DNA of 64,000 nt, taken from assembly GCA_034669965.1 (NCBI GenBank), contig JAXMOK010000012.1:1-64000 (forward strand), written 5' to 3'. Numbering within the stretch: position 1 is the stretch's first letter; every line of letters starts with the position of its first letter. The translations under genes and the position numbers were made by a program. This DNA comes from HXMU1420-13 sp034669965 (GTDB lineage Bacteria > Bacteroidota > Rhodothermia > Balneolales > Balneolaceae). The notes below the pieces were generated by a model, which was not told where the DNA came from, ran no database searches, and was given only the letters and a program-made list of their open reading frames with translations. Positions 1 through 8,721 of this stretch are shown here, piece by piece.

Positions 1-101
1 GGTGAGAGGTGATATCTCAGCGCAGAAAATCGATGTCATACATTATTCCGCCGCTCAGTTCGTTGAATTTTCGATATTCGAACCAGTGGTTCGAGCACAC
101 A

Positions 102-122
102 TTCCGAACAGGTTGTTCGGAA
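102..122. repeat. REP-like perfect hairpin (9-bp stem)
   Basis: Perfect inverted repeat TTCCGAACA-GGT-TGTTCGGAA followed by CGAGG. The flanks (CATTCCG ... CGGAACGAGG) match the REP-B palindromes of the 29-37 kb island, with a different loop region. It lies just beyond the 3' end of the 222-aa membrane protein gene and could act as a terminator for it. It looks like an isolated or diverged member of the REP-B family. Confidence 0.5.
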
Positions 123-139
123 CGAGGGTAACTCTAATC

Positions 140-808
140 TTAATTCTTCTGATCACCTTTAATTTTATTATTTAATCCAAAAATGATAAATGGATAATAA
201 AAAAAGAAGGCATAGCTAAATATGGAAAAAAGAAAAAATCTAACTATATGGTTAAAGTTATCTCCGTCAACTTTCAGGTATTCAATTAAAAAACTTAATG
301 GAATTACTAATAAAAAAGATCTTCTAAAGAATAGTGCATATTTTTTAGAAAAATTAAGTTTTGAAATCAGAAAGTGAAAATCAAAATGAACAAGATAGCC
401 GTATGCGCCACCAAGAGCTATAGCTCTAAATAACCAAGATTCAAATTCATCAAGATTTCGTATATCCTCAATAGCTAGAATTATATAAACAAGTACGATA
501 ATAAACATAGCTAAAGATTGCACTATGAAATAATCTATCTCTCTATGTCCATTTAACTTTATATCTTGTAAATCTTCCCATTCAAGAAAGAGTTCATGAC
601 TTCTATAAAGAACAAAAACCGTTACAATAAATATTCCAAAATCGTAAAAGATTAAGTTAACTAGATTGTCGGTAAATGAAAGTGAGAAACCCCAGAAGTT
701 AATAGTAAATGCAGTCCCTACATTATATATTTTAGAAAATATGACAACTAAAAGAGCAATCAGGAATGATAAAACTAGTTTCGTTCTAGATTTTTTATAA
801 GATTCCAT
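140..808 (-). CDS. Hypothetical multi-pass membrane protein (222 aa)
   Basis: I do not recognise a family. The protein is dominated by hydrophobic stretches, about six likely membrane segments, with a basic N-terminus (ESYKKSRTK) and a basic tail (NNKIKGDQKN). It starts 3 nt downstream of the nadA stop, so it could be cotranscribed with nadA. Its very AT-rich, Lys/Phe/Ile-rich composition is unlike nadA, and a REP-like hairpin follows it, so an acquired accessory gene is plausible. An integral membrane location is the only functional statement I can support. Confidence 0.6.
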   Translation of the reverse strand: MESYKKSRTKLVLSFLIALLVVIFSKIYNVGTAFTINFWGFSLSFTDNLVNLIFYDFGIFIVTVFVLYRSHELFLEWEDLQDIKLNGHREIDYFIVQSLAMFIIVLVYIILAIEDIRNLDEFESWLFRAIALGGAYGYLVHFDFHFLISKLNFSKKYALFFRRSFLLVIPLSFLIEYLKVDGDNFNHIVRFFLFSIFSYAFFFYYPFIIFGLNNKIKGDQKN

Positions 809-811
809 TGC

Positions 812-1921
812 TCAGCTTCTCTCCAACATCCTCTCTAGCGAAAGCACCGCATTTTTGGTGATGTCGGCCGGAACCGTGATATGATTCACAACCTCGCCTT
901 GCTCCAGTTTTTCCAAGCTCCAAAGCAGATGAGGCAGATCAATACGGTTCATCGTTAGGCATGGACACATAAACGGGTTCAAGCTCACGATTTCTTTATC
1001 GGGATGCTCATTGATTATGCGATTCACCAGATTCATCTCAGTACCAATGGCCCACTTAGAACCGGCTGGCGCATTCTTTATGGTTTCGATAATGAAATTA
1101 GTTGAGCCGGCGTAATCCGAAGCTTGAACTACATCGTAAGTACATTCGGGATGCACAATGATGTTCATGTCAGGTTGTTGCTTGCGTAGGTTTTGAATGT
1201 GCTGCACATTGAATTTCTCGTGCACCGAGCAGTGTCCTTTCCATAGAATTACCTTCACATCTTCCCATTCGCCTTCATACTCAAACTCGCCGGTAAGTGG
1301 AGCGTACACGGCCATCTGTTCGAGAGGAATGCCAATATCAAAAGCAGTATTTCTACCCAAGTGCTGATCCGGTAAAAACAGAATACGTTCTTTTTGGGTG
1401 AATGCCCATTCCAGCATTTTTTTAGCGTTACCGGAGGTTACGCAAGCCCCACCGTTTTTACCAACAAAGCCTTTAATGGCAGCTGTCGAATTCACATAAG
1501 TAAGCGGTAAAATGGTATCGCCCCAAATTTCCTGCATTTTGGTCCAGCCGATTTCAGTCTGCTCAATATCGGCCATATCAGCCATAGAACAACCGGCACG
1601 TAAATCCGGTAAAATCACTTTTTGATTCGGATTTGTAAGCATATCAGCGGTTTCGGCCATAAAATGTACGCCGCAAAACACAAAGTACTCTGCATTCGGC
1701 TTTGTTTGGCAAATCTGCGCAAGCTTCAGCGAATCGCCACTGGCATCGGCAAACTGAATAACTTCATCTTTTTGATAATGATGACCGGGTATAAACAAAC
1801 GATCCCCAAAATGTGCTTTAATCTCATTAACCCGTGCCTCCATTTCTTCCACAGAAAGGGTAGAGTATCGCTTGGGAAGACTTACTTCAGATTCAATTTC
1901 TAAAAGTTCTAAAACGTCCAT
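812..1921 (-). CDS. nadA: Quinolinate synthase NadA
   Basis: Condenses iminoaspartate with dihydroxyacetone phosphate to quinolinate in de novo NAD synthesis; cytosolic and [4Fe-4S]-dependent. At 369 aa it has the length of the long NadA subfamily. Visible motifs: 'IPGHHYQKDEV' near residue 45, 'FVFCGVHFMAETADML', 'CVTSGNA', 'HPECTYDVV', and the C-terminal 'NPFMCPCLTMNRI' supplying a cluster cysteine. nadC follows on the same strand 102 nt upstream. A cysteine desulfurase divergent from nadC could supply sulfur for the cluster. nadB (aspartate oxidase) is not in the window. Confidence 0.96.
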   Translation of the reverse strand: MDVLELLEIESEVSLPKRYSTLSVEEMEARVNEIKAHFGDRLFIPGHHYQKDEVIQFADASGDSLKLAQICQTKPNAEYFVFCGVHFMAETADMLTNPNQKVILPDLRAGCSMADMADIEQTEIGWTKMQEIWGDTILPLTYVNSTAAIKGFVGKNGGACVTSGNAKKMLEWAFTQKERILFLPDQHLGRNTAFDIGIPLEQMAVYAPLTGEFEYEGEWEDVKVILWKGHCSVHEKFNVQHIQNLRKQQPDMNIIVHPECTYDVVQASDYAGSTNFIIETIKNAPAGSKWAIGTEMNLVNRIINEHPDKEIVSLNPFMCPCLTMNRIDLPHLLWSLEKLEQGEVVNHITVPADITKNAVLSLERMLERS

Positions 1922-2023
1922 GCTATAATTGGTTGTCGTAATCTAGTACGAAACAGGAATGCGTAACGAGCTTCAAAAATACAAAAAATTGCGCTTAGGC
2001 GTTACGTTAGGGTTAAGAGTTAG

Positions 2024-2920
2024 CTAGTTATTTAAATTAAAGCTGATGTCGAGTGCTTTTACCGAATGAGTGATCCATCCCACCGAAATAATATCGGCAC
2101 CACAACCTTGATAACTTGTAATATTTGTTGGATTTATCCCACCCGAAACTTCAACAGTAATATGGTCAGGTATGCTGCTGGTTAGTTCACGAACTTCTTC
2201 AGGACTTCGGTTGTCCAGCATAATCACATCGGCACCGGCTTCTACCGCTTCTAACACTTGTGCTTTGGTCTCCGTTTCTACTTCGATGGAAACCATGTGC
2301 CCGGCTTTGGCTCGAATCTGTTCCATAGCATTGGTGATAGAACCGGCTGCTTTGATATGATTGTCTTTGATCATGGCACCGTCATCCAATCGAAAACGAT
2401 GATTTTTACCACCACCGCAGGTAACAGCGTACTTTTGTAGTCCGCGAAGGCCCGGTAATGTTTTGCGTGTGTCCACAACGGCGATGGTTGGATCGGCCAA
2501 TAATCGCACCAGTTCTCGGGTGCTGGTTGCAATGCCGCTCATGTGCTGCAAGATATTCAATATCACACGCTCGCCGCTCAATAAAGTGGTAACAGGACCT
2601 TCAACTTCAGCCACAATTTGTTGATCGGTTACAATGCCACCATCATTCACTAACAATTCAATGGATACATCGCCATCGAAGAACGCATACACGGTTTCCA
2701 GAACTTCCAGCCCGGCAATTACACCTGCGGCTTTAGCGCGAAAAGTGCCTTTGGCGATTTGTGACACATCGAAGATCGAATTTGTGGTGATGTCGCCCAT
2801 GCCGAGGTCTTCAAACAGGGCGTCTTCAACGATTTTTTTATAAAGATGGTTATACACGAAAATCGGGTTTAACTGAACGAAAGTAGTTATTTTTGAACTG
2901 CTGAAGATACCGGTTTTCAT
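2024..2920 (-). CDS. nadC: Nicotinate-nucleotide pyrophosphorylase (carboxylating) NadC
   Basis: Converts quinolinate and PRPP to nicotinate mononucleotide, the step after NadA. Motifs: 'EDLGMGDITT' near the N-terminus, 'ERVILNILQHMSGIAT', 'DTRKTLPGLR', 'GGGKNHRFRLDDGAMIKDNH', 'VEVETETKAQ', 'VIMLDN' and 'EVSGGI'. The ATG at 2920 adds about 21 residues that NadC proteins usually lack. A GTG at 2857 would give the more typical 276-aa protein and leave about 80 bp for a divergent promoter, so I favour 2857 though the longer frame is given. It is transcribed toward nadA, probably as one operon. Confidence 0.95.
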   Translation of the reverse strand: MKTGIFSSSKITTFVQLNPIFVYNHLYKKIVEDALFEDLGMGDITTNSIFDVSQIAKGTFRAKAAGVIAGLEVLETVYAFFDGDVSIELLVNDGGIVTDQQIVAEVEGPVTTLLSGERVILNILQHMSGIATSTRELVRLLADPTIAVVDTRKTLPGLRGLQKYAVTCGGGKNHRFRLDDGAMIKDNHIKAAGSITNAMEQIRAKAGHMVSIEVETETKAQVLEAVEAGADVIMLDNRSPEEVRELTSSIPDHITVEVSGGINPTNITSYQGCGADIISVGWITHSVKALDISFNLNN

Positions 2921-2937
2921 CTATAAGAACGAGTTAA

Positions 2938-4086
2938 ATGATCTATCTTGATTACGCTGCTACTACACCCATTCATCCACAGGTTATGGAAGCGATGCAG
3001 CAAGTTTCCACACGCTATTTCGGTAATGCAAGCAGCTTGCACGATGTTGGCTCGAATGCAAAGCAGGTATTAAATGCCGGCACTAAGGTGATTGCTTCAT
3101 CGATAAGCAAAACTCCCGGTGATGTAGTGTTTACTTCGGGCGCAACGGAAGCGAATTTTTTAGCGATTCAGGCATTGTTGGATGGTAGAGAAGACGATCG
3201 GAAAGAAATCATCAGCTCGCAGATGGAGCATTCTTCGGTGATAAATGTGCTTCGCCGATTGGAGTCGCAAGGCTATGTAGTTCGATGGGTGGATGTACTC
3301 GAAAACGGCATGCTGGATTTGGATCATTTTGTAAGCCTCATTTCTGATCGAACAGCGCTCATCACCATTCAACATGTTAATTCTGAGCTGGGAGTGATTC
3401 ATCCATTGGAAATAATCGGGCAGTTAATCGCAGGAAAAGATATTCGCTTTCATTCTGATTGTGTGCAAAGTTTTGGAAAGCTCCCACTCGATCCGGAAAG
3501 TTGGGGCGTTGATGCCCTGAGTATTTCTGCGCATAAAATTTACGGCCCGAAAGGTGTAGGCGCGCTGTGGTTGCACAAAGAAGTTGATTGGAAGCCTATG
3601 TTCGACGATCCGGATCAAAAACGAGCGCTTCGATACGGCACAGCAAACGTGCCCGGTGTTGCGGCCTTCGCTACGGCTGCAAAAATTAGCTCAAATGGGC
3701 GAGAAGAAGAGCTTCATCGAATTTCAAACATTCGACAACAACTGATTGATGGTTTGAGAGGATTGCCATTTGAGATGGTTGTAGAAGGAGAAACCGGTTC
3801 TCAATCACCGTATATTCTGGGAGTGCGTTTTCCGGGCATCGAAGGACAGTTTTTGATGTTAGAATGCAGTCAGGCAGGCTTGGCGATTTCAACGGGGAGT
3901 GCCTGCCAGATAGGTTCCGATCGGCCAAACCGAACGATGAAAGCATTAGGGCGAAGCGACGAACAAGCACGTGAGTTTGTGCGTTTATCATTAGGCAGAG
4001 ATGTAAAAGAACTTCATATCCCCGAGATAATTGAAAAAATAGACAGTATCTTAACCCGACATTTTAAAAAAGTTCATCGATCTTAA
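2938..4086 (+). CDS. Cysteine desulfurase, NifS/IscS type
   Basis: PLP enzyme releasing sulfur from cysteine for Fe-S clusters and thiolation. It begins 'MIYLDYAATTPIHPQVMEAM'. The PLP lysine is in 'SISAHKIYGPKG' and the catalytic cysteine in 'STGSACQIGSDRPN'. At 382 aa it is the usual length. It is divergent from nadC with only 17 nt between annotated starts (about 80 nt if nadC starts at the GTG). Pairing of a NifS-type desulfurase with nad genes is known in other bacteria, where it matures the NadA cluster; that role is inferred here. Confidence 0.93.
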   Translation: MIYLDYAATTPIHPQVMEAMQQVSTRYFGNASSLHDVGSNAKQVLNAGTKVIASSISKTPGDVVFTSGATEANFLAIQALLDGREDDRKEIISSQMEHSSVINVLRRLESQGYVVRWVDVLENGMLDLDHFVSLISDRTALITIQHVNSELGVIHPLEIIGQLIAGKDIRFHSDCVQSFGKLPLDPESWGVDALSISAHKIYGPKGVGALWLHKEVDWKPMFDDPDQKRALRYGTANVPGVAAFATAAKISSNGREEELHRISNIRQQLIDGLRGLPFEMVVEGETGSQSPYILGVRFPGIEGQFLMLECSQAGLAISTGSACQIGSDRPNRTMKALGRSDEQAREFVRLSLGRDVKELHIPEIIEKIDSILTRHFKKVHRS

Positions 4087-4105
4087 GAATTAAACAGACT
4101 ACTAC

Positions 4106-4717
4106 ATGAAGAATTTTTTAGTTGGCCTCACCGCACTATTATTAGTGTTTACTGCGTGCCAAAAAACTGAAACAACACCGCAAACTTCGAATACAGCTCC
4201 TTCTACCGAAGAAGCAGAATCACAGCCAGATGTAGAGGCAAAAGTTACTATCGTAAAATTCAGCGACTACGAATGCCCTGCCTGTGCGTATTATCACTCT
4301 ATGCTAAAGCAATTAAAACAAGATTTGGGCACCGATGTTAAAGTGATTGCGAAGCATTTCCCATTAAGTATTCACCCATATGCTCAGGTTGCAGCACGTT
4401 CTGCTGAAGCGGCTCGATTACAAGGTAAATATGATGAAATGCATGACCTGATTTTTGCAGGGCAATCTCAGTGGAGCCGTGGTAATGCCGAGAATATTTT
4501 TATCGGATATGCTCAGTCGCTAGATTTGGATATCGAAAAATTCCGCGCGGATATGAATTCAGCGGATATGAATAGGATTGTAATTTCTGATCGTCGCGAA
4601 GGTATGGAGTTAGGAGTGAATTCAACACCTACTTTCTTTATCGAGGGTGATAAAATTAATGGAAACCCGGGCAGTTATCCGGAATTTAAAGAGCTTGTTG
4701 AAAGCTACATGGACTAA
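4106..4717 (+). CDS. DsbA-family thioredoxin-fold lipoprotein
   Basis: The N-terminus is a lipoprotein signal ending 'LLVFTAC' with Cys18 as likely lipidation site, followed by a Thr/Glu/Ser-rich linker to about residue 45. A DsbA-like thioredoxin fold follows with active site C57-P-A-C60 in 'FSDYECPACAYYHSML' and the cis-Pro region 'GVNSTPTFFIEG' near the C-terminus. It resembles the BdbD/ScoI-type periplasmic thiol oxidoreductases. It begins 19 nt after the cysteine desulfurase gene and is followed by a strong terminator, so it probably ends that transcript. The redox partner is not identifiable. Confidence 0.88.
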   Translation: MKNFLVGLTALLLVFTACQKTETTPQTSNTAPSTEEAESQPDVEAKVTIVKFSDYECPACAYYHSMLKQLKQDLGTDVKVIAKHFPLSIHPYAQVAARSAEAARLQGKYDEMHDLIFAGQSQWSRGNAENIFIGYAQSLDLDIEKFRADMNSADMNRIVISDRREGMELGVNSTPTFFIEGDKINGNPGSYPEFKELVESYMD

Positions 4718-4736
4718 ATTTTCCGCAGTTGATTTT

Positions 4737-4772
4737 AAAAAGGTTTCGGTTGTTTCGATCGAAACCTTTTTT
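4737..4772 (+). terminator. Rho-independent terminator
   Basis: A 12-bp perfect stem (AAAAAGGTTTCG at 4737-4748 pairing with CGAAACCTTTTT at 4760-4771) ends in a T run directly downstream of the DsbA-like gene. It separates the desulfurase/DsbA transcript from the DUF3667 gene that starts 12 nt later. Confidence 0.85.
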
Positions 4773-4783
4773 ATTTTCGGGAT

Positions 4784-5539
4784 ATGAGCAGTAATGAAAA
4801 AATAATGACAGCGACCTGCCTAAATTGTGGTTCTGATAAAGTGGAGCAATTTTGCGCAACTTGTGGTCAGAAAGCACAGGCTACTAAACAGCCATTGCGG
4901 GTTTTTTTGAGTGATGCCGTTGAGACACTGTTCAATATCGACAGCCGATGGCTGATAACCATGCGTGATCTATTTCTTAAACCCGGCAAAGTAACTCGTG
5001 AATATATTGCCGGAAAACGAGCAAGTTATTTACCACCATTGCGTATTTATCTATCTATCAGTGTGCTTTATTTTTTGATGGTACAATGGGTAGATAGTTC
5101 ACAAGTGTTTTTTATCAATTTCAATAATGATGAAGGAAATGCTGGTGGTATCGGTACTGTAGTTCAGTATGGATTATTTTTTTTGGTGCCACTTTTTGCC
5201 TGGTTTATCAGCTTTTTTTACCGCAAACGGAAGGCATTCTACGTTGAATATTTAATTCTGGCCATTCATATTCATTCTATCTGGTTTGTTTTAATGATGA
5301 TCGAGCTATTTACGATATGGTTTAGCAGAGAATTTGACTCAGGCATAGCAATAATTTTAGACATTATTATTAGCGGGCCGGCGCAAATTGCCATATTCGG
5401 ATATTTTATCACGTATCTTAAAAAAACTTTTAATGAAGGCTGGTTGAAGTCATTTTTCAAAAGCTTTGGGATAATGACATTATACATTTTGTCTATCGCA
5501 GCATTGATGGCCGCATTAATATTATCACCATTAGGATAG
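4784..5539 (+). CDS. DUF3667 family zinc-ribbon membrane protein
   Basis: An N-terminal four-Cys zinc ribbon, 'CLNCGSDKVEQFCATCGQKA', at about residues 12-31 is followed by an amphipathic 'DAVETLFNIDSRWLITMRDL' segment and 'KPGKVTREYIAGKRASYLPP', a pattern typical of DUF3667. Four or five membrane helices complete the 251 aa. DUF3667 proteins are common in Bacteroidota and their function is unknown. The stop is 4 nt from the next start, which suggests cotranscription with the carbonic anhydrase-like gene. Confidence 0.82.
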   Translation: MSSNEKIMTATCLNCGSDKVEQFCATCGQKAQATKQPLRVFLSDAVETLFNIDSRWLITMRDLFLKPGKVTREYIAGKRASYLPPLRIYLSISVLYFLMVQWVDSSQVFFINFNNDEGNAGGIGTVVQYGLFFLVPLFAWFISFFYRKRKAFYVEYLILAIHIHSIWFVLMMIELFTIWFSREFDSGIAIILDIIISGPAQIAIFGYFITYLKKTFNEGWLKSFFKSFGIMTLYILSIAALMAALILSPLG

Positions 5540-5543
5540 AATT

Positions 5544-6092
5544 ATGATCAGAGAATTTTTAGGTAAATCACCCGACATCCACGCCACAGCATTTGTTGTT
5601 GATAGCGCAGAAATTATTGGTGATGTAACCATGGCAGAAGAAAGTAGCGCTTGGTTTAATGTTACTATTCGGGGGGATGTGAATAAAATCACTATCGGAA
5701 AGCGTTCAAATGTACAGGATAATGTGTGCATTCATGTGATGAACCAAACCGGACCTACCATCATTGGCGATGAAGTTACCATCGGGCATGGCGCAGTAAT
5801 TCATGGCTGTACCATCAACAATCGGGTGCTGATTGGGATGAATGCCACCATTTTAGATAAAGCCGTGGTCGAATCGGATGTGATCATAGCGGCAGGCACA
5901 CTGGTTCCGCCCAATAAAACTTTGGAAAGTGGATATCTATACATGGGTTCGCCGGCAAAAGCGGCTCGTAAATTAAGCGACGAAGAAATTTCCTCCATCA
6001 AAAAGTATTCACAGAACTACGTGAAATACAGCCGCGCATACTCGGGAAAAGACACCTATAATTCGAACCCTTTCTATAAAACTGAGGCGTAA
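5544..6092 (+). CDS. Gamma carbonic anhydrase family protein
   Basis: A left-handed beta-helix protein of hexapeptide repeats (182 aa). The three zinc-ligand histidines typical of the family appear in 'VCIHVM' and 'IGHGAVIHGC'. 'WFNVTIRGDVNKITIGKRSNVQDN' is the usual family opening, split here by the N-terminal 'IHATAFVVDSAEIIGDV' repeat. Members may hydrate CO2 or be inactive scaffolds; sequence alone does not decide. It begins 4 nt after the DUF3667 gene. Confidence 0.9.
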   Translation: MIREFLGKSPDIHATAFVVDSAEIIGDVTMAEESSAWFNVTIRGDVNKITIGKRSNVQDNVCIHVMNQTGPTIIGDEVTIGHGAVIHGCTINNRVLIGMNATILDKAVVESDVIIAAGTLVPPNKTLESGYLYMGSPAKAARKLSDEEISSIKKYSQNYVKYSRAYSGKDTYNSNPFYKTEA

Positions 6093-6093
6093 T

Positions 6094-6161
6094 AATTAGG
6101 AATTACGAATTAGGAATAAGCCTTCAAGTATTCCCAATTCGGCTATTCCTAATTCCTAATT
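6094..6161. repeat. Intergenic imperfect hairpin built from an 'AATTAGGAAT' word
   Basis: The left arm (6094-6122) repeats AATTAGGAATTACGAATTAG and the right arm (6141-6161) is its near complement ending in CCTAATTCCTAATT. It fills the 70-nt gap between the carbonic anhydrase gene and hemW. Several other gaps in this window carry hairpins made from a short repeated word. Confidence 0.6.
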
Positions 6162-6162
6162 A

Positions 6163-7305
6163 ATGTCTGGTCTTTATCTCCATATCCCGTTTTGTAAACA
6201 AGCATGTTCCTATTGCGATTTCTACTTTGTAACTCGGCATAATCAGAAACAAGCATTTGTAGAATCATTGGTTGAAGAAATCCGGAGTTATCAGGATTCA
6301 GGAATCTCAGCCGAACCGGTCTTTTCCATTTATTTTGGAGGTGGAACGCCATCACTGTTAAATACTCAACAATTTGAGCAAATCTTGAAGGCTCTGGATG
6401 ATGTTTTTCCACTTCAACTAAAAGAACTCACCATCGAAATGAACCCGGATGATGTGCGTCCAGATTACCTGAAAGAGTTGAAAAGCATAGGTGTAAACAG
6501 GGCGAGTATGGGCGTGCAAAGTTTTGATGAAAACTTACTCGCTTTCATGCATAGGGCGCACAATCGGATCGAAGCTCTGCAAAGTCTCGAGTATTTATCA
6601 TTGGCCGACTTCGACACATTTACAGTGGATTTGATCTATGGAAATCCCGGCCAGTCGCTGGATGTGCTCAATCAGGATATCGATACGCTGCTGTCATTTC
6701 AACCTCCGCACGTTTCGGCATACTCACTCACGGTAGAGCCCCAAACCCGATTGGGCAAACAAGTGGATCTGGGCCGCATAATTCCACCCGAAGACGATCA
6801 GGTTGCATTGCATTTCGATAAAGTAGTAACTCGATTAGCTGAAGCCGAGATTCATCAATATGAGGTAAGTAATTACTCGAAAACCGGGCACGAAGCCGTA
6901 CATAATTCTGCGTATTGGAGCCATGAAAACTATCTGGGTTTAGGCCCCGCGGCGCATTCTTTTTTGTGGGATGCAAATCGAAAACAAGCGCAGAGATGGA
7001 GCAATAAACCAAACTTGAATGAGTATTTGGAGAATCCATCGCGACAAAAAATTGAAGTAGAAACACTTTCGTTACCGGCACTAGCCGAAGAGCGGTTAAT
7101 GCTGGGACTTCGCACGAAGCAAGGTGTAAGCATTGATGAGCTGGAACACCGTTATAGCTTTACTCTAAGTGATAAACAGAAGCACTACTTGGACGAGAAG
7201 CAGAAACTTGGACTTGTTGAGCACCATAAAGATCGAATTGCCTTAACCACCGATGGACTCAAGATCGCCGACGCTATTATTCTGGATCTGATTACTAGCG
7301 CATAG
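6163..7305 (+). CDS. hemW: Radical SAM protein HemW (heme chaperone, coproporphyrinogen III oxidase-like)
   Basis: Radical SAM protein of 380 aa. The cluster motif is C11-KQA-C15-SY-C18 in 'HIPFCKQACSYCDFYF', followed by 'YFGGGTPSLL', 'EMNPDD' and 'GVNRASMGVQSFDE'. The C-terminal 'HSAYWSHENYLGLGPAAHSF' and winged-helix 'LMLGLRTKQGVSI' are typical of HemW. HemW is now regarded as a heme-trafficking factor, not a coproporphyrinogen oxidase. It converges with the HU-LysM gene, overlapping it by 11 nt. Confidence 0.92.
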   Translation: MSGLYLHIPFCKQACSYCDFYFVTRHNQKQAFVESLVEEIRSYQDSGISAEPVFSIYFGGGTPSLLNTQQFEQILKALDDVFPLQLKELTIEMNPDDVRPDYLKELKSIGVNRASMGVQSFDENLLAFMHRAHNRIEALQSLEYLSLADFDTFTVDLIYGNPGQSLDVLNQDIDTLLSFQPPHVSAYSLTVEPQTRLGKQVDLGRIIPPEDDQVALHFDKVVTRLAEAEIHQYEVSNYSKTGHEAVHNSAYWSHENYLGLGPAAHSFLWDANRKQAQRWSNKPNLNEYLENPSRQKIEVETLSLPALAEERLMLGLRTKQGVSIDELEHRYSFTLSDKQKHYLDEKQKLGLVEHHKDRIALTTDGLKIADAIILDLITSA

Positions 7306-8719
7306 ACTCATACCAATCGGCAGCTTTTCGATAGGCTTCAGCTTGGGTAGAATTCCCTGCTTGTTCGTACGCTACGGCAACATATCGTGCAGCATCAGCT
7401 AAACGGCGATAATCTTCAGAGCTAGGATTGTCGGTTGTGCCTTCTAATTTCGGAATGTTCAAATTTACGTTCGGCAGTATTAAATCGGGATCATTAGCCG
7501 TGGTGTAATTCGCTTGAAAAATTAGTGGCCATAATCGAGTGTTGCCGTAAGTTTGGCGAGCGATTTCATAAATCCAAACACCAGAACCGGTTGTATAAGA
7601 AACCGCAATAGTTTCCTGCATTTCTATTTGAGGTTCAGGATTGTTGATAGATCGCATCTCGCCGGGATTCTCCGAAAGATCTACATCGGCGGCGACCATT
7701 GGAATAACCTGACTTTCTGTTTCGGCAGGGTCTTCGTTTTGGGTAGATTCTGCATTTGCCGGCGGTTCAAAGGCTAATGGATCGTTGATCGGATCATTTT
7801 GAGCTGGTGGAGTCGACTCTGAATCTGCAGTTTGAGTTGGTGTGGAATCTGTTCGTAAAAAGAAAAACCAAACAGCTAAAATCAAAATTACAAAAGACGC
7901 CAGCACAGCTAATAAAATAGTGGGATTAAGCGCATTTTTATTTCGATTTGGTAAACCGGGTGTACGTAAACCTGCCGGCTTTTCTTCTTTCTCACTATTG
8001 TCAGTTTCTTCGAAAATATCGGATTCTTGCTCGTTTTCGTCAGCTTCAAGCGTTAATTCAACTTCTTCAACTACTTCTGTTTCCACTACTACTTCTTCAA
8101 CGGTAGTTTCTTCAATGGATGATTCTTCGGGCTCATCGGATAATCCCAAAATATCATCTAGCACTTCATTGTCAGATTCAACCGGTGTTGCAGTGATTTC
8201 TTCATCATCAAATCCCATTGATTCTAAAGGATCAAACTCCTCTTGTTTGTCAAACGTGGGTTCGTCTTCAAAATTAAACGGGTCATCATCCGGCGAAGGT
8301 TGCTTGCCGGGCGATGTGGTTAAAGTATTAAACAAAGCCTCAGCACTATTTGGCTCACTTTTCGAGCTTTCATCGTTCTTGTTGGCCGTATCTGAATTGC
8401 CTTCAATTACTATTGCTTCAAGATGATCGTACTCGTGATTCACCTTTTTTTCTAATGCTTTGTAAGGTGTAAAAGAAATCCGTTTATGCGCCGGAATTGT
8501 GATTGGTTCTCCGGTTTGGGGATTAACTCCGTTTCTTTCAGCAACCTCTACAACCGTAAAGCTGCCAAAATTGGTTATTGCAGCTTTTTCTTTCTCTTCT
8601 ATATCTTCGAGTAAAATGTCGGTTAAATAACCGATAAAATCTTGAGCTGCTGTTTTGGAAATGTAAGTCTCGTCTGAAAGTAGTTCGATAATTTCCGCTA
8701 ATGTGACTTTATCCTTCAT
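7295..8719 (-). CDS. HU-domain / acidic linker / single membrane helix / LysM-like protein (474 aa)
   Basis: Residues 1-94 form an HU/IHF-type DNA-binding domain ('ITNFGSFTVVEVAERNG', 'NPQTGEPITIPAHKRISF'). Residues 95-245 are strongly acidic (runs such as 'VVETEVVEEVELTLEADE'). After a basic patch (LRTPGLPNRNKN), residues 266-288 form one hydrophobic helix, predicting N-in topology. Residues 290-370 are a Pro/Ser/Glu linker, 375-425 look like a LysM fold ('GSGVWIYEIARQTYGNTRLW' ... 'NLNIPKL'), and the last 40 residues are a helical TPR-like tail. It could connect chromosome to peptidoglycan. HU fused to SPOR is known in Bacteroidota; I do not know this LysM version as described. It follows a second HU gene by 2 nt. 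Confidence 0.85.
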   Translation of the reverse strand: MKDKVTLAEIIELLSDETYISKTAAQDFIGYLTDILLEDIEEKEKAAITNFGSFTVVEVAERNGVNPQTGEPITIPAHKRISFTPYKALEKKVNHEYDHLEAIVIEGNSDTANKNDESSKSEPNSAEALFNTLTTSPGKQPSPDDDPFNFEDEPTFDKQEEFDPLESMGFDDEEITATPVESDNEVLDDILGLSDEPEESSIEETTVEEVVVETEVVEEVELTLEADENEQESDIFEETDNSEKEEKPAGLRTPGLPNRNKNALNPTILLAVLASFVILILAVWFFFLRTDSTPTQTADSESTPPAQNDPINDPLAFEPPANAESTQNEDPAETESQVIPMVAADVDLSENPGEMRSINNPEPQIEMQETIAVSYTTGSGVWIYEIARQTYGNTRLWPLIFQANYTTANDPDLILPNVNLNIPKLEGTTDNPSSEDYRRLADAARYVAVAYEQAGNSTQAEAYRKAADWYESMR

Positions 8720-8721
8720 GT

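Noticed and set aside
2..178. Open plus-strand frame from the left edge (starting 'VRGDISAQKIDVIHYSAAQF').
   Set aside because: It could be the end of a gene that starts outside the window, but it runs through the REP-like hairpin and into the 222-aa gene's 3' end, and I recognise nothing in it.
7842..8426. Long Ser-rich plus-strand frame opposite the HU-TM-LysM gene.
   Set aside because: It is the antisense of the acidic (GAA/GAT-rich) linker; low complexity and no start context.
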